Positions 1 to 5,100 of a stretch of DNA of 5,892 nucleotides are shown piece by piece (positions within the stretch are counted from its first letter, which is position 1; the number at the start of each line of letters is the position of its first letter). The DNA is from Candidatus Omnitrophota bacterium (GTDB lineage Bacteria; Omnitrophota; Gorgyraeia; Gygaellales; Profunditerraquicolaceae). Below the pieces are notes generated by a model. That model was not told the DNA's origin and searched no databases. It saw only the letters and a program-made list of their open reading frames with translations. The stretch lies in NCBI GenBank assembly GCA_028719265.1, contig JAQUKF010000073.1:1-5892 (forward strand), read 5' to 3'. The position numbers were made by a program, and so were the translations under genes.

Positions 1-159
1 AAGTTTCAGATCTTCCAGGTCGCCTATGCCTGAGCTTTTTTCAGAATACACTGCGAATAGGGGAACAAGGACCCCTGCCCGCTTTTTGAACCCGACATTC
101 CTCCAATTGCTTATGGAAGCAACATTAGCTAATTGATCTTCAAGGCCTGTTTGCGGCAT
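1..159 (-). CDS. malQ: 4-alpha-glucanotransferase (amylomaltase, GH77), N-terminal fragment cut by the window edge
   Basis: The reading frame opens with ATG at 159 and runs without a stop to base 1, giving 53 residues. Residues 27-45 read RAGVLVPLFAVYSEKSSGI and continue GDLEDLKL. This matches the N-terminal signature of GH77 amylomaltases, in which an (R)xGVLxPLxxxxS..GIGDxxDL block opens the barrel. The family transfers alpha-1,4-glucan segments between maltooligosaccharides in the cytoplasm, in glycogen or maltodextrin metabolism. The catalytic residues lie outside the window, so activity cannot be judged. The start is six bases after the pilD stop and in the same frame, with no clear Shine-Dalgarno sequence, so translation may depend on reinitiation. 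No other ATG, GTG or TTG lies between the stop and this ATG in frame. Family assignment is fairly secure from the motif; the exact subfamily is not. Confidence 0.78.
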   Translation of the reverse strand, partial: MPQTGLEDQLANVASISNWRNVGFKKRAGVLVPLFAVYSEKSSGIGDLEDLKL

Positions 160-165
160 AGTCGG

Positions 166-978
166 TTATCTTATCGGAAAGACAAACTGGATTATCTGGC
201 TCCACCAAAACAAAGATATGATGGCCGCAAGCGACAGGAACGGTCCATAAGGTATAGTATGGTCGTTCTTCCTGATTATCGTTATGATGCTAAAAACAAT
301 ACCCAGGAAAGGGGCGAGAAAAAATGTGATCAAAGCCTTCTCCCATCCCATAAAGGCCCCGATCATAGCCAAAAGTTTAATGTCCCCGCCGCCCATGGAT
401 TCGGTTTCGCCGTTGATCGCCGGCCTCTTCAGCCACTTGAAATAAACCAGGTCAAAGACCACGCCGGTCAGGTAAATGATCCCGCCGCCTACGATTATAC
501 CCAGGAGGGATTTTAACATAGGATTGAAGCTGTAGCTGAATGGGCTAAAGGAAACCCCCGATACGGAAACCATCACAAAACCGGCAATCAGGCCCCCTAC
601 CGAGACCTCGTCGGGAATGATCCTGTGGGAGATATCCACAAAGGTGGCGACGATCAAACCCCAGCTCATCACCATAAACAGGAAAAAATTGTAGCTTAGG
701 CCGAAACGCGTGAAAAGCGCCAGCGTAAGCAAGGCAGTCAACAGCTCAACCAAAGGATATCTCAAGGGTATCCTGCCTTTGCAAAAACGGCACCTGCCTT
801 TAAGTAATATATAACTTATGAACGGAACATTATCATAACCGGGGATCCTTTTCTGGCACTGCGGGCAATGGGAACGCGGCCAGACAACCGATTCATTCTT
901 GGGCATACGGTGAATGCATACATTTAGGAAGCTTCCCACGATGGATCCGAAAATAAAAACGAATATCTTCGCAATCAT
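166..978 (-). CDS. pilD: Type IV prepilin peptidase / N-methyltransferase (A24 family)
   Basis: This 270-residue polytopic inner-membrane protein has the full layout of bifunctional prepilin peptidases. A hydrophobic N-terminal helix (residues 1-20, GSIVGSFLNV) is followed by a cytoplasmic zinc-type domain with two CxxC pairs (Cys38/Cys41 in HCPQC and Cys63/Cys66 in CRFC). Several membrane helices come next, with aspartates in VDISHRIIPDE (Asp115, Asp123) and the hallmark GGGD at 196-199 followed by IKLLAMIGAFMG. In the family, aspartates in these two regions catalyse leader-peptide cleavage, and the cysteine domain accompanies methylation of the new N-terminal residue. Substrates are type IV pilins or type II secretion pseudopilins, none of which are encoded here. 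The ATG overlaps the aroE stop by 4 bp. A purine-rich AGGGGGG lies 9 nt upstream, inside the end of aroE. Length is normal for the family. Which secretion or pilus system it serves cannot be told from the window. Confidence 0.94.
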   Translation of the reverse strand: MIAKIFVFIFGSIVGSFLNVCIHRMPKNESVVWPRSHCPQCQKRIPGYDNVPFISYILLKGRCRFCKGRIPLRYPLVELLTALLTLALFTRFGLSYNFFLFMVMSWGLIVATFVDISHRIIPDEVSVGGLIAGFVMVSVSGVSFSPFSYSFNPMLKSLLGIIVGGGIIYLTGVVFDLVYFKWLKRPAINGETESMGGGDIKLLAMIGAFMGWEKALITFFLAPFLGIVFSIITIIRKNDHTIPYGPFLSLAAIISLFWWSQIIQFVFPIR

Positions 979-1832
979 GACTTTTTACCCCCCTGTCTGC
1001 GGCAGGCCCTTTCCAACGCCGCGGCCATAACCTCCACCGGCGCCTTCTTACCGGTAAAATGCTCAAAGCAGGCAACCCCCTGGTACAAAAGCATGCCCAG
1101 GCCGTTGGAACAGCGCACCCCCGCCTTCTTCGCTGTTGCCAAGAGCTTTGTCTCGGCAGGGTTATAGATAAGGTCGTAAACAAATATCCCCTTATGCAGC
1201 ATTTCCCCCTTGACCAAACACGCCTCATCCGCGCGCATGCCGACGGGCGAACAATTCACCAGAAGGTCCTTGTCCTTCAAGTTCAGCTCTTCTATCCTGG
1301 CAACGGCAGAGAATTTAGTCTGCTCGAAGGTATCCTTGAAACGCACGATAAGCCCCAGGCTTTTATAATTATCTATATCGTAAATACATATCTCCTTCGC
1401 CTTATTCTTGCCTAAAGCGAAGCATACGGCCTTGGCCGCCCCGCCGGCTCCGATAATCGCAACCTTTCCGGCGTTGACCTTCAACTCCTTCAAATGCCGG
1501 CGGAACCCGGAGAAATCGGTATTAAAACCTTTCAACCTGCCGTCTTTGGCGACAACTACGGTATTGGCCGCGCCGATCTCGCGCAGCCCGGAAGACTTGA
1601 TATTCAAATACGGCAGTATCTTTTCTTTATAGGGGATAGTAACATTGAACCCGGATATTCTGTTCTTTTTGATACCGGCAAAGAACCTCTCCAGCTCTTC
1701 CGGCCGCAACTCGAACAATTTATATCTGGCTTTTATCTTAAGCCTGGCAAAGGCGGCGTTGTGCATGAATGGGGAGAGGCTGTGCTTGATGGGAAACCCT
1801 ACTAAACCGTAAACTCTGGATCTTGAAGTCAT
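975..1832 (-). CDS. aroE: Shikimate dehydrogenase, with an NAD-type cofactor loop
   Basis: AroE reversibly reduces 3-dehydroshikimate to shikimate in the cytoplasmic aromatic amino acid pathway. The 285-residue protein has the shikimate-binding SLSP (18-21), FNVTIPYKE (62-70, with catalytic-type Lys69), Asn90 in GAANT, Asp106 in FNTDFSG, the Rossmann glycine loop GAGGAAKA (128-135), NCSPVGM (193-199) and GLGMLLYQG (244-252). The loop after the second Rossmann strand is unusual. Canonical NADP-dependent AroE has Asn-Arg-Thr there, whereas this protein has Asp152-Ile153-Asp154 (IYDID). This resembles NAD-using relatives such as the corynebacterial quinate/shikimate dehydrogenase, which carries an aspartate in that position, so NAD(H) preference is inferred. 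Because all substrate residues are kept, shikimate is still the likely substrate, though a quinate/shikimate enzyme is possible. The ATG overlaps the leuA stop (ATGA) and only a weak AGAAAG precedes it, which suggests translational coupling. Confidence 0.94.
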   Translation of the reverse strand: MTSRSRVYGLVGFPIKHSLSPFMHNAAFARLKIKARYKLFELRPEELERFFAGIKKNRISGFNVTIPYKEKILPYLNIKSSGLREIGAANTVVVAKDGRLKGFNTDFSGFRRHLKELKVNAGKVAIIGAGGAAKAVCFALGKNKAKEICIYDIDNYKSLGLIVRFKDTFEQTKFSAVARIEELNLKDKDLLVNCSPVGMRADEACLVKGEMLHKGIFVYDLIYNPAETKLLATAKKAGVRCSNGLGMLLYQGVACFEHFTGKKAPVEVMAAALERACRRQGGKKS

Positions 1833-3334
1833 CTGCTTTCTAATTTGTTAACGGCATCGATGTAGGCCTTGACCGCCGCCTCAACAATATCCGTGCTTGA
1901 ACCGCGTCCGCTTACCACGGATTTAGCGATTTTTAACTTGAGGCTTACCTGACCCAGGGCGTCTTTGCCGGAAGTTACCGCCTCCAGCCTGAAATCCTCC
2001 AGCTTTGCCTTAAAATCAGTTATCTTATCCAAGGCCTTGAAACAGGCATCCACCGGTCCGTCCCCGCTTGACTGCCCCGTCAACATCTTCCCTTTTTTAT
2101 CCAGGACCACCGCCGCCCGCGGCTTGATTTTGGTTCCGGAATTTATCTCGAAACTGACCAGTTTCCAGACAGGGCGCATCAACCTGATCTCGTCTTCCAC
2201 GATAGTCCTTAAGTCATCGTCATAAATGTCCTTCTTTTTATCCGCAACATCCTTAAAACGCCAGAAGGCCTTATTCAGCTGTTCATCATTAAGGTGAAAC
2301 CCCAATGTCCTCAAGCGGTCCCGGAATGCGTGCCTGCCTGAATGTTTGCCGAGGATCAGCTGGCTGTCGGCTATGCCGATATCATGAGGATCCATGATCT
2401 CATAAGTGATCCTTTTCTTCAGCACGGCGTCCTGGTGGATGCCGGATTCATGGGCAAAGGCGTTACCTCCGACGATCGCCTTGTTCGGCGGCACCATGAA
2501 ATCGGTGAGCTTGCTGACCAGCCGCGAAGTGCGGTAAATCTCCCTGGTATTTATGCCGGTGTAAAAATCGCCGAAGACATCCTTGCGCGTCTTCATCGCC
2601 ATGACTATTTCTTCAAGCGACGCATTGCCCGCGCGCTCCCCTATGCCGTTTATCGTACAATGCACCTGGCGCGCTCCCGCCATGACCGCCGACAGGGAAT
2701 TGGCGGTCGAAAGCCCCAGGTCGTCATGGCAGTGGATGGCGATCACCGCCTTATCGATGTTCGGGACATTATTGCGGATATCCGTGATCAAAGAATATAT
2801 CTCCTGGGGATAGCTGTAGCCTACCGTATCCGGGATATTGATCGTACGCGCCCCCTCGTCTATCGCCATCTCGACCATGCGGAAGAGAAAATCCTTTTCC
2901 GTGCGGGTGGCGTCCTCCGGGGAAAATTCCACATCGTCGCAATGCTTGCGCGCGATACGTATGGAACTCCTGGCGATCTTCATTATCTCGTCTTGCGCCT
3001 TCTTGAACTTATATTGTAGATGGATCTTGGAGGTAGCCAGGAAAAGATGGACGCGCGGGCGCTTTGCCGGCTTTACCGCCTTTGCCGCCAGCGTAATATC
3101 CAACGGTATGCAACGGGCCAGGCTGCAAATGACGCTCTTCCTGACCGTCCTGGATATTTCGTTTACCGCTTTAAAATCGTCGGGAGAAGCCACCGGAAAA
3201 CCTGCCTCGATAATATCCACCCCCAGCTTCTCCAGCTGGAAAGCAACCTCCAGTTTTTGCTGCCGGTTCAGGGAGGCCCCGGGGGCCTGTTCTCCGTCCC
3301 TTAAAGTCGTATCAAAAATTATTATTTTTTCCAT
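1829..3334 (-). CDS. leuA: 2-isopropylmalate synthase
   Basis: LeuA condenses acetyl-CoA with 2-ketoisovalerate, the first committed step of leucine synthesis. The 501-residue length fits the long bacterial form with a C-terminal regulatory domain. The TIM-barrel part shows DTTLRDGEQ (8-16), HCHDDLG (201-207, metal-binding histidines), NGIGERAGN (229-237), HESGIHQD (295-302) and GKHSGRHA (329-336). The C-terminal domain carries GDGPVDA (424-430) and GRGSSTDIVEA (476-486), the usual LeuA allosteric-domain blocks, so leucine feedback is expected from family knowledge. DGEQ together with this domain set argues for isopropylmalate synthase over citramalate or homocitrate synthase. The ATG fits the usual MxKxxIFDTTLRDGEQ opening. 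The nearest Shine-Dalgarno-like GGGAG is 16 nt upstream, an unusually long gap. A terminator-like hairpin sits in the leader, so expression may be set apart from ilvBNC. Confidence 0.96.
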   Translation of the reverse strand: MEKIIIFDTTLRDGEQAPGASLNRQQKLEVAFQLEKLGVDIIEAGFPVASPDDFKAVNEISRTVRKSVICSLARCIPLDITLAAKAVKPAKRPRVHLFLATSKIHLQYKFKKAQDEIMKIARSSIRIARKHCDDVEFSPEDATRTEKDFLFRMVEMAIDEGARTINIPDTVGYSYPQEIYSLITDIRNNVPNIDKAVIAIHCHDDLGLSTANSLSAVMAGARQVHCTINGIGERAGNASLEEIVMAMKTRKDVFGDFYTGINTREIYRTSRLVSKLTDFMVPPNKAIVGGNAFAHESGIHQDAVLKKRITYEIMDPHDIGIADSQLILGKHSGRHAFRDRLRTLGFHLNDEQLNKAFWRFKDVADKKKDIYDDDLRTIVEDEIRLMRPVWKLVSFEINSGTKIKPRAAVVLDKKGKMLTGQSSGDGPVDACFKALDKITDFKAKLEDFRLEAVTSGKDALGQVSLKLKIAKSVVSGRGSSTDIVEAAVKAYIDAVNKLESR

Positions 3335-3356
3335 ATTGGTATTGTTTCTTCTCCCG

Positions 3357-3372
3357 CGCTTAAACGCTTAAA
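3357..3372. repeat. Perfect tandem repeat of an 8-mer in the leuA leader
   Basis: CGCTTAAA occurs twice in immediate succession (3357-3364 and 3365-3372). It lies between the terminator-like hairpin and the leuA ribosome-binding region. The second copy supplies the poly-T side of the hairpin when read on the minus strand. It could be replication slippage or a binding site; the sequence alone does not decide. Confidence 0.6.
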
Positions 3373-3396
3373 AAATTCCGCAGGATGCGAAATTTT
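3370..3396 (-). terminator. Intrinsic-terminator-like hairpin between ilvC and leuA
   Basis: In the minus-strand transcript an 11-bp stem (3372-3382 paired with 3386-3396) closes a 3-nt loop. Its core is TTCGCA-TCC-TGCGGAA, flanked by AAAA before and TTTTTT after, the usual A-stem-T shape of a rho-independent terminator. One pair is G-U in the minus-strand RNA but would be a C-A mismatch in plus-strand RNA, which supports minus-strand function. Four of the six Ts can fold into the lower stem. The hairpin ends about 35 nt before the leuA ATG, so it could partly terminate ilvBNC transcripts or act as an attenuator for leuA-aroE-pilD. Strength is not measurable here. Confidence 0.6.
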
Positions 3397-3419
3397 CTCT
3401 CAAGCTCGGGATAAATCCC

Positions 3420-3460
3420 CGCATTGACTTACCCGCATTAACATGCTCGTAAGTCAAGCG
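3420..3460 (-). other. Long hairpin immediately downstream of ilvC
   Basis: TTGACTTAC (3424-3432) and GTAAGTCAA (3449-3457) form a perfect 9-bp inverted repeat. Three more outer pairs (CGC/GCG) are possible across a single bulged base. Inside it, a 2x2 internal loop leads to GCAT/ATGC (3435-3438 with 3443-3446) capped by a 4-nt loop. The structure begins one base after the ilvC stop codon. There is no T-run behind it, so it is not a classic terminator. It may protect the ilvC mRNA end, be part of a leader switch, or belong to a dispersed palindromic repeat. A second small palindrome, GGGATAAATCCC, follows at 3408-3419. Confidence 0.6.
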
Positions 3461-3461
3461 C

Positions 3462-4451
3462 TCATTTAATCCAGGGCATCATCTCTCTCAATTGCCTTCC
3501 GACCTTCTCGATAAGATGATCGTCGCCGGCCTTAAGCAGGCTGTCGAAATTCTTGCGCCCGGTCTCGTTCTCTTTTATCCACTCCTTGGCAAATTTCCCC
3601 TTCTTTATTTCCTTGAGTATCTTTTGCATCTCCTTACGCGTCTTCTGCGTGATGATCCTCGGTCCGCGGGTCAGGTCGCCGTAGCAGGCGGTATTGGAAA
3701 CCCCCCTGCGCATGCCGGAAATACCGCGCTCCTGGATAAGGTCGGTGATCAATTTCAATTCATGGAGCACTTCGAAATAAGCGATCTCCGGCTGGTATCC
3801 CGCCTCGATCAGCGTGTCAAAACCTGCCTTGATCAATTCGCTCACCCCGCCGCAGAGTACTGCCTGCTCGCCGAATAAATCGGTCTCCGTCTCCTCGACA
3901 AAAGTAGTCTCGATTACTCCGGCGGTGGTAGCCTTGATCGCCTTGGCGTAAGCCAGCGCCAGGTCTTTTGCCTGGCCCGAAGCATCCTGGTGGATAGCGA
4001 TCAACGAAGGCACGCCTTTACCCTCTTCATACATTTTCCTTACCAGTGCCCCGGGGCCCTTCGGAGCCACCATAAAGACATCCACGTTCTTGGGCGGTTT
4101 GATCTGCTTGAAACGGATGTTAAACCCGTGGGAAAAACAAAGCGCCTTGCCTTTTTTAAGGTTCGGCTTTATCGACTCTTTATAGACCTTGGCCTGCACG
4201 TGGTCCTGGGTAAGTATCTGGATGATGTCGGCGGCCTTGGCTGCTTCGGCGGCGCTAACCGGGGCAAACCCGTCTTTCTTCGCCTGCTCGAAATTCACGG
4301 TGCCCTCCATTTCGGAAACAACCACCCTCACCCCCGAATCGCGCAGGCACAATGACTGGCCTCTTCCCTGTATGCCATAACCGATAATGGCCACAGTCTT
4401 ATCGTTCAACAAGTTCAAGTCCGCGTCTTTATCATAATAAATCTTTGCCAT
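3462..4451 (-). CDS. ilvC: Ketol-acid reductoisomerase (class I), with an atypical cofactor loop
   Basis: IlvC isomerises and reduces acetohydroxy acids to dihydroxy acids in valine and isoleucine synthesis. The 329-residue length fits the short class I form. The N-terminal Rossmann domain has GYGIQGRG (24-31) and the conserved SHGF with His108. The C-terminal knotted domain keeps the metal-binding Asp191 and Glu195 (DLFGEQAVLCGG), Glu227 and Glu231 (AYFEVLHELKL), and Ser252 in GVSNTACYGD, so it should be active. The loop after the second Rossmann strand reads SEMEGTVNF (46-54). NADPH enzymes commonly have L-R-x-G-S-x-S here, and the Arg and both Ser are replaced by Met48, Thr51 and Asn53, with Glu47 added. 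Use of NADH, or of both cofactors, is therefore inferred. A strong AGGAGG fixes the start. The gap from ilvN contains a GC-rich palindrome and the gene order ilvBNC is standard. Confidence 0.97.
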   Translation of the reverse strand: MAKIYYDKDADLNLLNDKTVAIIGYGIQGRGQSLCLRDSGVRVVVSEMEGTVNFEQAKKDGFAPVSAAEAAKAADIIQILTQDHVQAKVYKESIKPNLKKGKALCFSHGFNIRFKQIKPPKNVDVFMVAPKGPGALVRKMYEEGKGVPSLIAIHQDASGQAKDLALAYAKAIKATTAGVIETTFVEETETDLFGEQAVLCGGVSELIKAGFDTLIEAGYQPEIAYFEVLHELKLITDLIQERGISGMRRGVSNTACYGDLTRGPRIITQKTRKEMQKILKEIKKGKFAKEWIKENETGRKNFDSLLKAGDDHLIEKVGRQLREMMPWIK

Positions 4452-4457
4452 CTACTT

Positions 4458-4463
4458 CCTCCT
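4458..4463 (-). promoter_or_regulatory. Strong ribosome-binding site of ilvC
   Basis: AGGAGG in the minus-strand RNA, followed by a 6-nt spacer (AAGTAG) and the ATG at 4451. It is the best Shine-Dalgarno match in the window and contrasts with the poor sites of leuA, aroE and malQ, suggesting that ilvC is translated at a high, independent rate. Confidence 0.85.
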
Positions 4464-4495
4464 CTTTTTAATGGGTGAGCCTTAACCCAAAGCAG

Positions 4496-4520
4496 AACTG
4501 TCCCCTCGCGGGGGACAGCT
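4496..4520 (-). other. GC-rich perfect palindrome between ilvN and ilvC
   Basis: CTGTCCCC (4498-4505) and GGGGACAG (4511-4518) form a perfect 8-bp inverted repeat around a 5-nt loop. In minus-strand RNA it extends by a G-U and an A-U pair to 10 bp. The following bases are TTCTGCTTT, only a weak U-tract, so full termination is doubtful. It lies about 30 nt after the ilvN stop and about 35 nt before the ilvC Shine-Dalgarno. It could be an mRNA-stability hairpin, a leaky terminator, or a copy of a dispersed REP-like palindrome. Confidence 0.55.
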
Positions 4521-4549
4521 TTCCTTTGTCTTTAAGGACCATCCGTTTT

Positions 4550-5023
4550 TTAATTGCTTATCGCCAGCTTCCCCGTCCTGACCATCTCCTTGACGCCGAA
4601 TTTCCCCAATTGCTCAAGGAGGGCCTTGATCTGTTCCTGGTCCCCCACCGCTTCAATGACTGCCGTATCGGCTTTATGGGATATGATCTTACCTACGAAC
4701 TTACCGAAAACAGCCTCGAGCTTTGCCTTGTCTTTGGGCGAATAATTTACTTTTGCCAGTACCAGCTCCCGGTCGATATGCTCCTTTTTGGTAAAATCCG
4801 TTACCGTTATCACGTCGATCAGTTTATTCAACTGCTTATTTATCTGCTCCAGGACATTCTCGTCTTTGGCCTCGACCACGATAGTCATATAAGAAACTTC
4901 CGGGTCCAGCGTTTCGCTAACGGCCAAAGAAGCGATATTGTATCCGCGCGCGCTGAAAAGCCCTGCTATGCGCGCCAGGACGCCGAATTTATTCTCAACC
5001 AGCACAGAAATCGTATGTTTCAT
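4550..5023 (-). CDS. ilvN: Acetohydroxyacid synthase small (regulatory) subunit
   Basis: IlvN/IlvH-type subunits bind the catalytic IlvB, raise its activity and confer feedback inhibition by valine. This 157-residue protein has an N-terminal ACT domain (about 3-75: HTISVLVEN, GVLARIAGLFSARGYNI, MTIVVEAKDENVLEQINKQL) and the C-terminal small-subunit domain (about 84-155, RELVLAKVNYS through MVRTGKLAIS). Asn11, Gly14 and Asn29, which align without gaps to the valine-site positions of E. coli IlvH, are all present, so valine sensitivity is expected. The proline common in the NxPG motif is Phe13 here. The length matches the short bacterial form. An AGGAAGG-type Shine-Dalgarno lies 6 nt before the ATG (5030-5036). 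It follows ilvB by 77 bp, where only small 4-5 bp hairpins are seen. The gene may equally be called ilvH. Confidence 0.95.
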   Translation of the reverse strand: MKHTISVLVENKFGVLARIAGLFSARGYNIASLAVSETLDPEVSYMTIVVEAKDENVLEQINKQLNKLIDVITVTDFTKKEHIDRELVLAKVNYSPKDKAKLEAVFGKFVGKIISHKADTAVIEAVGDQEQIKALLEQLGKFGVKEMVRTGKLAISN

Positions 5024-5100
5024 ACCGCACCTTCCTCTTGGTTTCGCTGATTTTTAAACTTCCTCTTCCGCAAGAGCGGATAGGGGGAACGCGTAAAACG

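Noticed and set aside
133..516. 127-codon plus-strand frame at the left end
   Set aside because: Antisense to pilD and the malQ start, with low-complexity charged composition, no recognisable domain and no ribosome-binding site noted.
893..1228. 111-codon minus-strand frame across the aroE-pilD junction
   Set aside because: Same-strand alternative frame inside two solid genes; Arg- and Trp-rich, without motifs.
2342..3019. 225-codon open frame on the plus strand
   Set aside because: It lies wholly antisense to the well-conserved leuA barrel, is rich in Arg, His and Asp as expected from a mirror frame, and shows no family motif.
3433..3457. Sigma-70-type promoter beginning with TTGACT downstream of ilvC
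   Set aside because: The -35-like hexamer is part of the inverted repeat, and no acceptable -10 box lies 16-18 bp downstream.
3335..3461. T-box riboswitch upstream of leuA
   Set aside because: The conserved GGGUGGUACCGCG-type T-box sequence and specifier architecture are absent, and the gap is too short.
5049..5092. Small hairpins in the ilvB-ilvN gap (CCGC/GCGG or CTCTT/AAGAG)
   Set aside because: Stems are only 4-5 bp and mutually exclusive, with no T-run behind; expected by chance in 77 bp.
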